Positions 28,301-39,427 are shown, counted from the stretch's first letter. The stretch: 64,000 bases of DNA from Hirudo medicinalis (GCA_011800805.1 MPNW01000280.1:83637-147636), one strand, 5' to 3'. The notes: generated from the sequence alone by a model not told the origin. Numbers and translations: made by a program.

Positions 28301-30170
28301 GGTTAAGTAGAAGTTATGAATCACGATCATGACTACAATCAACCATTTATAACCGAGCAATGAAACCAAACTCACGCAGAGGCAGCATAGCGTCACAATG
28401 ACGAGAGCCTGCAACCACCCGGCCATGCCGATCACCCAAGCGTAACGGATGAAAAAGATAATGCCAAAGATGTTTTGGATGCATGGGAAGTACACACCCA
28501 TCATGGTACCAAGCTTTGTGTTCTGATGATTTGCCATTGCATAAAAATACGAAATAATAATTGATTAATGATAATAATAATAATTGATTAATTTCTTTAT
28601 AATCCGTCCATTTAAATCATAACAACCCTCGGTGCAGGCTTCTTGACTTTCTTTCCATCTTCTTCGTCATCACTCAGCTGGGGCACGATGCCCCCTTCAT
28701 AATTGGCCAATCGGTTGATGATGCTCGACACGTAAGGTCTCTGATGGGACTCTTCCTGCAAAGAATTACAGTTCATAGTTCAAGTGCACGAATTCAAGGA
28801 ATTACAGTTCATAGTTCAAGTGCACGAATTCAAGGAATTACAGTTCATAATTCAGGTGCATGAATTCACAATTCACTGCAGTTGATGTGCATTCTGTGCA
28901 CCTCCTTAAGCAGCAAGAAGTCAAAGTAACCTCAAAAAGGGCCATCTGTTTGTCGGGGTCATCCTGAACATCAACGAGGACTGATTTGTCACTCTCCACC
29001 GTCGTGAACGTCTCTCCTGCTTTGATGTGTTGTTTTTGTATTTTATAGTTCAACGAGTTATAAAACAATTTCAACGACAATTCCAGCGATAAACATTGTC
29101 CTATTTATTCTGTTACTTATTTATTATATTTCATAATTTATTTGCTTTTTCATTTTATTTTGTTAATCACTTAAATATGTACTCTGTGCCAACAAAGGAT
29201 ATGACTTCATAAGTTTAAAAATCACTTTTAAGGCACTTTTAATTAGCATTTGAATTGCAGAATGCTCAACTTCCACTAGCAGAAGTAGCACAACATTTGT
29301 ATTTTAATCTGTCATTAAATATTTGATGATTTGATTTGATGACCAGCACGGATTCGAATCCCGTTGCTGGAGCACCGTCCTAATCGTCCGGTCGTGCAAT
29401 GGACGTTAATAAACATCGACATTTGATGACCAATTGCTTCAAATGCATTAACGATACCGAGTTGCATCTGGAGCCCAGAGGATTAGTGATATTACATACT
29501 AATCGGTAATTAGTCGAATAAGGTCTAAAACCAAAATTAAAACATGGATCTTCACTAACCATCAACTCTTGAGTAACCCGAACCTTCGGTGATAACATAA
29601 ATAAAAAACAAATTATAAGTGGAACACCAAAACATAGTGAAATTGACAAAATTAAATACATCTAAAATAGTCACTAAATTAGATGCCAGATGCTTTAATG
29701 AGATTCAATTTTACAGTCAATTAAGAAACACGCATATAATGCAATAATTGTATTTTTTAGTAAATTATAACTAAGTTACTTTATGACTCATCACTTCATA
29801 TGTCTCTCAGAATATTTAACAGAATTTTTAAAAATCAAACCTGTTCATAAGCAACTTAAAATCGCCTAAACTTATGCATCATAAAACTTAATGATTAATA
29901 AATACTGCTAGACACATACATTAACATTAACAACTAACAACATTACCAGCAGTAACTAATTAGGGTACTCAAATAAAACTAATTAGCTGGATTTCAAACT
30001 GAGCAACAGAATCACTCAAATTAGTAATTTTAAAATTCACCGTCAACATTTCTGGCGCTAATTGACGTTATGGGATTAGCTGCCCCATAATTGTTTCCAG
30101 TAGATAGATTCGGAGGACTAGAGTCATTTATGATTTTTTCGTCCTCTTCGGTAAACAGCTTACCCGACAT
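19400..30170 (-). CDS. Electroneutral K-Cl cotransporter (KCC, SLC12A4-7 family)
   Basis: Plasma-membrane K+/Cl- symporter that exports chloride and controls cell volume. More than 20 exons can be followed. Exon 1 is 30041-30170 ([12 protein letters not shown]). The core runs through [19 protein letters not shown] (TM1, about 28372-28520), [20 protein letters not shown] (about 27953-28130), [12 protein letters not shown], the large extracellular loop (about 26877-27500), [37 protein letters not shown], and [18 protein letters not shown]. The cytosolic C-domain has [69 protein letters not shown] and the KCC end [14 protein letters not shown]. This is KCC rather than NKCC/NCC. One oddity is that the segment [14 protein letters not shown] has Ala where vertebrate KCCs carry the WNK/SPAK-regulated Thr. 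An exon near 26540-26590 is hard to close and may be mis-modelled. Confidence 0.93.
22294..22374. repeat. Interrupted (ATC)n microsatellite in a KCC intron
   Basis: Imperfect ATC/ATT trinucleotides run between the KCC exon around 22182-22290 and the exon around 22513-22683. The long Met- and His-rich frames here are repeat translations, not genes. Confidence 0.85.
23930..24600 (+). mobile_element. Degenerate non-LTR retrotransposon ORF1 in a KCC intron
   Basis: On the plus strand, opposite to KCC, broken frames give a coiled-coil stretch ([18 protein letters not shown]), then [25 protein letters not shown] and [15 protein letters not shown], then [15 protein letters not shown]. This order (coiled coil, R-RRNN-VYN motif, FR-G, RPLL-VF) is typical of L1/Jockey-type ORF1 nucleic-acid chaperones. 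Several in-frame stops and frameshifts show it is dead. No reverse transcriptase follows. Confidence 0.68.
28764..28871. repeat. 36-bp tandem triplication in a KCC intron
   Basis: The unit AATTACAGTTCATAGTTC followed by AAGTGCACGAATTCAAGG appears three times in a row at a spacing of 36 bp. The first two copies are identical and the third is slightly diverged. It lies between the KCC exons around 28622-28757 and 28936-29025. Confidence 0.9.
29338..29415 (+). repeat. tRNA-derived SINE-like repeat, family A copy 2 (5'-truncated)
   Basis: Begins inside the tRNA-like T arm (GCACGGATTCGAATCCCGTT), then GGAGCACCGTCCTAATC and TGCAATGGACGTTAATAAA. It matches the 3' half of the copy at 18254-18375 and lies in the first KCC intron, antisense to the gene. 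Confidence 0.75.
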
Positions 30171-30545
30171 TTTCTTTTTCCTAAACATGTAACCAGGACT
30201 AGCTCAATCACAGCAATGAAAGCGATAAGAAACAAAACAAAAATCTCAATATTGTCAGAAGTAGGGCTGTGAATTTATTTTGCTTGCTGGGAATTTAAAA
30301 TGAAAAGCTATTTTGTTTAGGCGTATTTATATATTTTTTCCGTCCCTTTCTAAGTTATTTTATGGACTTTGAAGCTCTCAATACAAGCAGCTAGAAAGGT
30401 AACCACACCTGCTGCCAGAAACAGTTAAGCGGAATTAATTAGAATTAACTTTTAGATTTTATTTTAAAATATCACAAATTATTTAACAATCGCAAATGTT
30501 TAAACCGTTTTTTTTTCTTAACAAAAAGATTCATGGAAAATAAAG

Positions 30546-31150
30546 CTAGCACTTCAATTTTTTTGAACCGAATGAAGCAAAACCCATGAGATTGGAGACG
30601 TCGTCTCCATCTTTGTCTTGTTCATCATCTGATGGAGCTTCACGTTTTTTTGCTCTTCTTTCCCTTTTATAAGCTTTTTGTCTTTCTTCCATTTCTTTTA
30701 ATTCATTCACTCTCTCTTCAAGTGAATAAGGTTTTGTGGCTTTTTCCCCTTTCTCATTCTTCTTCTGCTTGTGCATTTCGAATCTTTTCTTCACCTGATC
30801 CAACGTTGAACGTTCCACCTTCATGGACATGCCAAGATTCCTTTGATGGTTTTTGCCGTTGATGTGATCAAGAAGCTGACGCTGTCCTTAACAAGGCATT
30901 CGCAAACTTCGCAGTAGTATCCTCCGAGTTGCGAACATTCAGATGTTTTGCTGATTATCTGAGACTTCCCGATTTTAGAAGTGAGGTCCACTTTGAAATC
31001 CCTGGCTTTCAATAATTCTCGTTTCACAGGAGAACCTGGTTTTCCGCTCGGCTTCTCGCCATCTTTTGAGTATCTCTCTTTCGCCAGTTTACTGTACTCA
31101 TCACGGTCCCACTTTCTCCTATGATCATCTGGTCGGACGTTTGATGACAT
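30546..31150 (-). pseudogene. Intronless ZMAT2 retrocopy with one frameshift
   Basis: The minus strand encodes a whole ZMAT2-like protein in one piece, from [20 protein letters not shown] through SPVKRELLKARDFKVDL, the zinc-finger cysteines [13 protein letters not shown], then in the next frame [29 protein letters not shown] and the C-terminal [12 protein letters not shown]. All introns of the neighbouring ZMAT2 gene are precisely absent, the mark of reverse transcription. One base is missing near 30873 between the finger's Cys and His halves (TTTCTTGAT in the parent, TTCTTGAT here), so the protein would be cut after the finger starts. A run of nine A lies about 30 nt past the stop, a possible tail remnant. 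Apart from this one indel the frame is open throughout, so decay is recent or the indel is a sequence error. Confidence 0.88.
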
Positions 31151-31689
31151 TTCTTTAAGCTTAGTTAATACAAAATAAGATAAGATATATATAAAAGTTA
31201 AGATCTAAAATTATGTAACTTCAGAATATGGTTTAAATTAAGCGGGATTAAGTTTTTATTTCTGTCCTATGTACGACTACTCTTACCAAAGATCATAAAT
31301 ATTACTTTTATACTTGTTATTATTACATTTTAATTAATTTTGTTGGTGCTATTAAGTGATGACAAAATTTATGAACATAATAGTTTAATATTGCAAATAA
31401 TTTAAAATAATCTAAAACAAAGTCATTAGTCGATAAAATAATATTTAACATTTATTTAAGAGGACCGTTCGTACAAGTCAAGTTTTCCTAAGAAATTTAG
31501 TAATTTTAGATAGTTTATATTAAAACGATTAAGACTTAAACAGTAATCCTCAATTATAATGATAGATGCCAATTATAAGCGTGAAGACGTTAATATCTTT
31601 AAATAAAGTATAATCAACACTACAAAATAAAATAAAAAATAGAATCCCGATATTTGAACGCAAAGTTTAACCTTTCTAAGAGGGACCAG

Positions 31690-31805
31690 GGGCCTAGCTA
31701 CGGGTTTCGGCGACCCTCCTTAACATTATTAATTTGGTAGCCAATTTTGATAATTTTGTGACCCCCTCCACTCTTAACATTAACAATTTGACGCCCCTAG
31801 CCTAT
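31690..31805 (-). repeat. Dispersed repeat, copy 2 (hAT-end-like)
   Basis: Read on the minus strand it gives GCTAGGGGCGTCAAATTG, AATGTTAAG, CAAAATTATCA and CCAAATTAATAATGTTAAGG, then GAAACCCGTAGCTAGG. It shares order and motifs with 4785-4865 and 55289-55425. It lies between the ZMAT2 retrocopy and ZMAT2. Confidence 0.6.
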
Positions 31806-32491
31806 GCCTATAGAACAGGGCGCGATTGTAATTCATAGGATGTATAGATAGACCAATTTTTCTGCTTTAGGATTTATGCAGAATTTTGTCACAGCAGAGG
31901 AGAGTTACTTAAGAGCCGGGAGTGCATAACCCTTCTAAATCAATCGAGGGATCCCTCCTGACGAGATGACTTTTTTTGCTACATTAAAGTCTAAATTCTT
32001 TACTTTAATCATCATTTAGAAAAGTCTTGGATGGCGACTACTCAGGGAGCCGAAATAGATCACAAATCAACGCTCTGAAAATGGGGGGAGCTCGTCATGG
32101 TTTTGCAGTCTATTCACGTCTGATACTATAAATCTCTTATTCTCCAATTTATCTCCTAGCATGTTAATATCTTAAAATGATATTAATTTAAATTAACTTA
32201 TATTCCTTTTCTAGTCGACATTCACTTGGCTTGCTAAAAATTCTATATTACGAGCTTTCACCCGATTTACATGAATAGATTCCTGGATTAGCTCTGCTAG
32301 CTACGGTGATTCGGTTAAAATGTTGAATCTTCCCTACAATTTGTTTCTAAAAAACATTTAACATTTAAATAAATTTGTTAATTGGAAATAGTTCTGAAGT
32401 GAAATAATACACATAGTTTTGCCATAGTTAAATATATATGATCCATTCTCTTGATTCGATATTATCGCTTCTGTTTACATTTAGTTCGAAG

Positions 32492-34322
32492 ATGACATAC
32501 CAAGTAAATATGCTTTCAAAATAGTTTACCAATCTTTATGGTTAAAGTATCAAGTAATGGTGGAATCGCAAAAACTAATCTTTCTAAAATATGAATTCTG
32601 AATTTGCTCACTTTAAAATTGTTGCTGATAATAAGTATTACATTAACATCATTAAAACTAGCGTTAATAACCTGTGTTGTGAAAGCTTAAAACAATTCTG
32701 TGAGATTGCTTAGAATATATTACGGATCAAAGCTTAAATGATGATATCATAATTATTTTTAAAAATGTTGGTTGTTTTGGGACTCAAAATTGGCCCAAAT
32801 TGCTTCAAAAAAGATGTATACATAGAAATACTTTTAGTAATAAAAAAACACTATTGAAGTCATTCATGCATAGGATGATGTTTGATTAAATTTCTCTTTA
32901 GAGCCGACCAGATGACCATAGGAGAAAGTGGGATGTGGAGGAATACAGTAGACTGGCAAAAGAGAGATACAAAGATGACGACGATGATGACGAGGACAAA
33001 TTAGACAGAAGACCGGATTCTCCTGTTAAGCGGGAGATGCTGAAACCTCGTGATTACAAAGTGATGATTGATATTGCTTTTATACATTTTGTTATTTATC
33101 TAGAAAAATATTTCAGTATAGTTATTAATATAGTGATTATTATTATGATTTATTTATTATTATTATTATCAATTATGAAACAATTAATTAAATTAATTTA
33201 AATTAATTCAGGTTGATTTAGATTCAAGGCTAGGGAAATCTCAAGTAATTACAAAAACAACTCCAGCCTCACAACTTGGAGGGTACAAATGCTTTGTTTT
33301 ATTATTATTTCTGGAGTCCACTTTTTAATTAATAAATGATTAGCATTAACTCTTCTATAAGTTCAATTTAAAAATTGATTTATGAATTTAGTGATTTCTA
33401 AATCCACTTTAAAGTCACAACCAGAATCTTGTGCATAAAAGATTATCTAAAGCTTAAAATTTGTAGTTCATAATTCTTTGTTTTTCTTAATATTTGTGGT
33501 GAATTATATGTACTTGGAATCTATATGAAAACATTAAAATGTTCAAAAAAAATATATTCACAATTCATATTCATAAAACATTTTATAATTTCAGATATTA
33601 TTGCAACGTTTGTGACTGCATTGTCAAAGACAGTATCAACTTTCTTGATCACATAAATGGAAAAAAACGTAAATAAGTTTTTAAAATAATAAATTCAACT
33701 CTCAAGCCATTTATTGGACTCATTGATTCTTTCAAGATCAGAGGAACCTGGGCATGTCCATGAAAGTTGAGCGATCAACACTGGAACAGGTGAAGAAAAG
33801 ATTTGAAATGAACAAAAAGAAAAAGGAGGAGCAGGCCAAAACTTATTCTCTTGAGGAGAGAGTGAAGGAACTCAGGGAGGAGGTTGGGTTTCATTTGAAC
33901 AAGAATTTGAGTTGATCAATGTTTTGATTCTATTATTTTGGAGATTTTAAAATTTATCTGATTAAAAATTATTCAGTTTTGCAATTTCAACATTTCTATG
34001 TCAAGAATTAGTCTCCAGTTGTTTATACATCCTAACTTATTTTTTTTTCTATTCTTTAGTGGATTGGTGACTTTCAGCATACCACCCAAAATATTTGGAT
34101 TTTTTAAGTGCTCATTGTTGCTCGCCAAATATGAGCACTTGCAACATGTTATCGTTTTGAATGTAAAATATTTTCAATCAGGAAGAGAAACAGAAAGCTT
34201 ACCGGAAAGAAAAAAGGTTGGAAAAGAAAAGAAAAGCACCTTCGGACGACGAACAAGACAAGAATGATGAAGTTTCCAATCTCATGGGTTTTGCTTCATT
34301 TGGTTCAAGCAAAAAGAAGTGA
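32492..34322 (+). CDS. ZMAT2: Zinc finger matrin-type protein 2 (ZMAT2, spliceosomal)
   Basis: Homologue of human ZMAT2 / yeast Snu23, a component of the pre-activation spliceosome (B complex). Exons are 32902-33060 ([20 protein letters not shown], a Asp/Glu run, [14 protein letters not shown]), 33212-33282 ([17 protein letters not shown]), 33595-33668 ([20 protein letters not shown]; the C2H2 finger), 33737-33882 ([20 protein letters not shown], basic coiled region) and 34182-34322 (Lys-rich, [14 protein letters not shown]). All internal junctions keep frame with GT..AG borders. The first coding exon is inferred: ATG at 32492-32503 (MTYQ) followed by GTAAAT joins in frame to 32902. That start is a guess; the rest is firm. 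The gene faces away from the retrocopy at 30546-31150. Confidence 0.92.
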
Positions 34323-35384
34323 ATGCTATGCTTAGATATCAAGGATTGAATTACATGCTACTTTACCATTAAATTATGTTGTTGGTTCAACTTTGTTACA
34401 TTTCTTTTGAGGATTATCATTGCATTAAAAAAAATCAACACAAGTTCTAAATTTGCGAATATTGAGATGAGAAGAGCTATTTTCGTAAGTGGTTCTTTAA
34501 TGCCAACTTCAAAAATCCAATAATGTTACAATGTTTCTCATAATACTTAGTGGGCTTTTGCTAAGTTTAAAATATTTTGTCACCTACAATGGAACAACGC
34601 CTTGTGGAAATATTGAACTTCGTACCTTACGTGGATTTAAAAAGCTTGAAATAATAAATTGAATGCTTTGTGACATGAATTGTCAACCAACCAAAATAAA
34701 AAGATTCAGCAGAAGTAAAGAACATGTTGTCTGTTTAATGAAGTTAACCCAATCCATTTGCGATCTATTAATCTGTTAATATAGATGACAATTTATTAAA
34801 TTTCATGTGCGTGTAGAAATATACCGACCGGACTAATGTTCTCTAATATAATATTTTTGTGTATTACAAATTCTATAGAACCAAGCTCAGTAGAAAGCAG
34901 AATGTTGAACATTCAGTGGTAAGTAGCCTAAACTGAGTTCATTAAAGCGGCCATTATTTTGAACATACTCTCCGGCCTAACATTTTATAATTTATTAAAA
35001 ATCTCGCCCTAAAAATTGCTTTTGATATTCAAGAAGTGAAAAGTGTCACTTTCATCACTTAATTTTTTTAACATTCGTCGGCATCGATTTTAAAAATTGA
35101 AAAATTTAGCAGCAATATTTTTAGGAAAGATCTAATCTCAAACTAGATTTTACCGTTTGAGACGAATTTTTTGGTGTTATCAAATCTCTAGCCCATAATT
35201 CTTTCGATTGATTTTTTAAAATAATTAAATTCATATTTTTATGAACTACTCCATAATTTTGTAAATGAAGAATAAATTCTAAAAAGGTTTCATGTAGTAA
35301 TAGTTCAGAATCATCAAAAAAAGGTCGTAAAATGAATATAGCCCATTTACGTTTTTTGACGATAACTTCTTATGCATAGGAATT

Positions 35385-35560
35385 ACATAGGCTAATACGT
35401 AATATAGAAATATTTTTGTTAGTATAACCGAATTTTTGCAATATTTTAACGAAATCAATTTTGTAAAATATCGACCAAATATTAGTTTATATTATTAGGA
35501 TTTGTGCGACGAATTGTTTTTTTAAGACTATTTTCATATAAAATAAGGATAGTTTGGGGT
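35385..35560 (+). repeat. Direct repeat flanking the DUF4211 gene, left copy
   Basis: Runs through TATAGAAATATTTTTGTTAG, TATAACCG, TTAACGAAA, AATATCGACCAAAT and TTATATTATTA to AAGGATAGTTTGGGG. The same ordered motifs appear at 37735-37905. Sequence is diverged, so the copies are old. Confidence 0.6.
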
Positions 35561-35573
35561 CAGTTGCTTTCCA

Positions 35574-35612
35574 AATCATCTTAGTTATGCAACGGACTTT
35601 AATCAAATAAAT
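35574..35612 (+). repeat. SINE-like family A copy 3 (3' end only)
   Basis: AATCATCTTAGTTATGCAACGGACTTTAAT matches, in shorter motifs (AATCATCT, TATGCAACGGAC), the non-tRNA part of the copy at 18254-18375. It ends in an (AAAT)n tail, a typical retroposon end. Confidence 0.7.
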
Positions 35613-36152
35613 AAATAAATATGGGTCAGTTGCATAGAGTTATTTACCCCCTTGCGGGGGTGCCTTCATGCCCAAATATTTTTAGAACTAACCCCCTTAG
35701 CTGCACCCCCCAGTGGAAGTGTACACTTGCTTGTAACCAAGTTATGTGTAAATTTGGTCATGGATAAGCAAAAAAAGGTCATCAGATGGCTAGTTGAACA
35801 TATGCAGCCGAGGCTGATGGTAAACACATCCATACTTACAAATTCCTGTGTAACTCCCTAATTCATAACTCAGCTGCCATAGCTGAGCCAAGGGCCCGAA
35901 ATTTCTGTGGACGGCCTTGCATAAGTTATATGAAATATAACAAATGAAGGGATGTTTGTAAATAATTTGGAACCATTGCAGCGCCTTTCCAAATCTAGGA
36001 ATACGACAAAAGTTTTTGTTACACTAATTATACTCTCGTGTTCTATCACATTAAATTTTATTCATAAAAACTTTAAAATGCTAAATGAATGAAATGTATT
36101 GAAGTAAACGCTAAAGACTTAAAAAAGTACAAATGTAAAACGTTATGAAAGT

Positions 36153-37472
36153 TCATTCATCTTGATTCTCTTCAGAGATTCCAAATTCAATGTTGCACTT
36201 TAACGCCAGCTGCCTAAGTTTCTCGAAGGATTTCTGGATCCACAACTTGTTACTAAGACACGTTTCCACAATAGCAGTGCTGTCAGCGAGCTTCGTTCTC
36301 CTGTAATTCAGTTCAGCAGCTGATTCTAAATATAGGTGATATTTGAAGTGCTGGACACCGTGATACGTGAGCAATAAATCGAGAATTTGATCACTCACTA
36401 GGTATGCGATCCTTTCCGACGACCCAGATCGATTTTTAAGCGTGTCTGAATCATACGTGGGACCACTGAGTATGAGGGCCCTGGTGGCTAACACACTGTG
36501 GTCGTTGCTCGCCTCACATCTCATTTTCCTGGATTTAGCAACCAAACCTTCGACCCTGAAGAAAGGCAATCTGTCGAGGGACTGCAGTATCTTCTCGTCC
36601 AACGTCATGCAGGTCAAGATGTGTCTGGCGCATTCCGAGAGCAGATGATCTATTTGCTCCAGGGAGCCGCTGAAATATTCTTGGTTTTTCACTTCCTCTA
36701 AAAACCCGCTGTCCAGACTTTGGCTTATGAGGCACTGGACGTAAATTCTAAAAAAATATACGAGAATATTGTCGCACAAATTCTCATCCATACGTGGAGG
36801 TTGGCAATCTTTTGAAACCTGAACAACGTCAGGATTTTTCCCCTTGTATGACAAGATACTTGCTTCTATCTTGAAGAATGAAGTTTTTAAGCTATCCATG
36901 TCTTTGTAGGCGAGGAATTTTGAGGAGCTCTCATGTAAGGTAGCACCACCACGTACTACATACTCATACTTTTTTAACATATTGCCAAGCGTTACGGCAT
37001 AAATAGGAAATGGCTCACCGCTAAAATAGTTGTCCTTCTCCACAACAAAATCTCCTAAGTCGAAAGTTTGTGGCTCATTAGAATACGGCCGGATTACCTG
37101 AGGCAAAGCTGAACTTCTTGAACTTTCAATGTTTTTTGGCTCTGTCGAGTAAGGGGAGTGAAGCCTCGGTCGACCTCGTCCTCGTCCTCGTTTCATGGGT
37201 CCACCGACAGACCTGGCGATTCTTTCATTTGAGTTATTGGAATTGGAAGATGGACTATGCCGTGAGATTACAGGAGTAGTTGAATGAAAGTCAGTATTTC
37301 CCTCGATAACTTCGCCAGTAATTCTATCGTAGAGGAAGCTGTCTGCAACGCTTCCGTCGGCCCTTTGGACGATGATATGATCGTATTTCGTATCATTGCG
37401 TTTGGCGATTGTGCAGTCGACAACGGGAACACCTGCCATTTGAAGGCTCAAAATGAAATCGTTGTTACTCAT
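36153..37472 (-). CDS. Intronless protein with AT-hook-like motif and probable DUF4211 domain (CCDC82/QSER1-like)
   Basis: A single uninterrupted frame of 439 codons, with no introns in a region where every other gene is split. An N-terminal block (1-60) contains ILSLQMAGVPVVDC and VADSFLYDRITGEVI and is not recognised. Residues 92-103 have the AT-hook-like KRGRGRGRPR, in a Ser/Asn-rich linker. The C-terminal half (about 130-430) resembles DUF4211 by its ordered marks: a Cys-containing segment (RKMRCEAS), ALILSGPTYDSDTL, a valine-rich strand, then YHGVQHFKYHLYLESAAEL. This recalls G(K/Q)PYxxxTL...HxxxHxKYHL of that family. Only one Cys of the usual CxxC is seen. A nuclear, DNA- or chromatin-associated role is inferred from the AT hook alone. 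It is bracketed by old direct repeats. Confidence 0.7.
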   Translation of the reverse strand: MSNNDFILSLQMAGVPVVDCTIAKRNDTKYDHIIVQRADGSVADSFLYDRITGEVIEGNTDFHSTTPVISRHSPSSNSNNSNERIARSVGGPMKRGRGRGRPRLHSPYSTEPKNIESSRSSALPQVIRPYSNEPQTFDLGDFVVEKDNYFSGEPFPIYAVTLGNMLKKYEYVVRGGATLHESSSKFLAYKDMDSLKTSFFKIEASILSYKGKNPDVVQVSKDCQPPRMDENLCDNILVYFFRIYVQCLISQSLDSGFLEEVKNQEYFSGSLEQIDHLLSECARHILTCMTLDEKILQSLDRLPFFRVEGLVAKSRKMRCEASNDHSVLATRALILSGPTYDSDTLKNRSGSSERIAYLVSDQILDLLLTYHGVQHFKYHLYLESAAELNYRRTKLADSTAIVETCLSNKLWIQKSFEKLRQLALKCNIEFGISEENQDE

Positions 37473-37734
37473 TTTCTTGTGGTTATTACTGGTTATTACG
37501 CAAAAGAATCTATTCGATGGCTATTATTTGTAACTAAATGCGGCTTTACTACTTGTCTTAATTATATTTATCTCCGGGTAGTTTGAGCCCGCCCGTCAGA
37601 AAAAAGATTCTGAATATAAATAAAAGTTTAATTACTTTTTTCTAGAATAATTTTTTTTATTTTTTTTAATCGAATAATATCATGAAATTAAATTTAATAA
37701 AATAATTATGCTTGTTGGTAAAGCATGAAAAGTA

Positions 37735-37905
37735 TAGAAATAATATTTTTATTATAACCGCATTTCTACATTAACTTAACGAAAACAATTTCTCAAATAC
37801 TATCGACGTCAACCAAATGTGAGCTTATATTATTACTATTTGTCTGACGACTAGTCTTTTAATTTTTTTTTCGTCAGATATAGGGATAGTTTAGGGCAGG
37901 GGTAC
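37735..37905 (+). repeat. Direct repeat flanking the DUF4211 gene, right copy
   Basis: Runs through TATAGAAATAATATTTTTAT, TATAACCG, TTAACGAAA, ACTATCGACGTCAACCAAAT and TTATATTATTA to AGGGATAGTTTAGGG, parallel to 35385-35560. It runs directly into CAGGGGTACTTAACTGGCGG, a hAT-type terminal sequence. Confidence 0.6.
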
Positions 37906-37990
37906 TTAACTGGCGGCCCGCCAAGAGATGTGAAATGGCCCATTTCTTAAATGTGGCCCAGTCACATTTTTTGACGTTAGCATCGTATCA
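37906..37990 (+). mobile_element. hAT-like transposon end
   Basis: CAGGGGTACTTAACTGGCGG followed by CCCGCCAAGAG and GTGGCCCAGTC resembles the widespread hAT (Charlie-type) termini of the form CAG-GGT-C-AACTGG-GGCCC. No partner end or transposase was found nearby. Confidence 0.5.
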
Positions 37991-39017
37991 TTCGCACAAT
38001 GCACTAGAGTATAATAGATTCATAGATTTATCGATTTATTGAACTCAGATGAATATTTATTCCGAATTTCCACAAAAAAATCTAGAAATACTCAAAAGTT
38101 ACTTATATATAACAGAAATACTAGAGAGATGGTCAATAAACCCTGGATAAAAATACATTTAAAATGAAAATTTGTTTAAATTGGTGAGTGTTGTTATGGA
38201 AAGACAAGAAATTTTAATTAAAGGATGTTTGAAAAGATTGAGAAAATATAAATCAGAAAACGAATCCATGTGCTTCGTAGAGCTTAAAGATCTACCGACC
38301 CATACAAACGCATAATTCTTGCGTGCAGCTTTGTAAAAGAGTTTAAAGTTTTATTTCAGTTGAAAGTTTCAATAAAAGAGAATGCAATAAATTTTGAAGG
38401 TTATTTTTCTCTTGAAAGGTTTTTAATGGCAACTCTGAAGATTAACAGTGAGGATGTTGTGAAGGTGTTGGCGAAAAAAAGACACTTCATTTCAGGCCAC
38501 TGCTTCTGACGGTGATTCCTCCTATTGGAGAATCTTTGATGCTACTTGTTAAACATTTCGTAACGGTTTCTTCACTACCAATCGGATTTAACTTGACACA
38601 TGTCGTGGCTGACCTTCGCTCGATAATAATAATAAAAGAAATAGTAACGGCGATAATAACACGCGAATGTCCCTGGGCACAAACCTGCTCTCGTTTAAGC
38701 AAGCTTCGTAATCCATGGAATCATTACTAACTTTATTGGACTTGTCAGGTCTGCTGGTCATGCTGCTCTCAACCTGTCGACGTGGAGTTCTTCGCTTGCA
38801 TCGTAACACTGCACTGGAACGTAACGTTCGTTTTATGAGAAAGTGAATCAACTTGAAAGAAGTCTTTCCACTGGGAACTGATTGTCATCAGAACCTAGAA
38901 GTTTGTCTGCTCTTCGTCAACCGAGCTGTTTGTTTAGCTTGAAGTTGGAGGCCTGGCGTTTGTTCGCATGTTATTTAAAGGGTTTCCAAAAACTGACAAC
39001 TTATTTTCTGGATTATT

Positions 39018-39080
39018 TTATTCCATCCATCCATCCATCCATCCATCCATCCATCAGCCATTTCATCCATCATCACTCCA
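39018..39080. repeat. (CCAT)n microsatellite
   Basis: Tandem CCAT units with a decayed right side. The same unit, on one strand or the other, recurs at 44040-44120, 46069-46140 and 56396-56570. Confidence 0.9.
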
Positions 39081-39371
39081 TCCCCTATCTCGGCAGTCAT
39101 CAGGTGAAAGAATCAACGGCTGTTAAAAAGTGGATTTCATTTTAAACACGGAGTGATTTATGACTCACGAGCGTGGGGTTTTATCTCGCTATTTATCACT
39201 GCCAAGTTGTTTGGGGTTCCTAGCCTGGTTGCCCCTAGGAAGACCATGTGATCCCCCCTCATCAACAAACACAGAATTTCAACCAGAGATAGAAAATAAT
39301 TATATAATTAAGCTATTTGTTTTTAATAGTTGTCTGTAGTTTGAATTATAGAAGTTGATTTGCGGTGAATC

Positions 39372-39427
<56 letters not shown>

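Larger units (their letters stand above)
34323..36152. other. Intergenic stretch between ZMAT2 and the DUF4211 gene
   Basis: No gene recognised. It holds a short SINE tail (35574-35612) and one of two similar repeats that bracket the next gene (35385-35560). Confidence 0.5.

Noticed and set aside
38588..38851. Possible exon with a basic segment (LRCKRRTPRRQ) ending at a GT donor on the minus strand
   Set aside because: No recognised domain, no partner exon in phase, and in a repeat-rich intergenic region.
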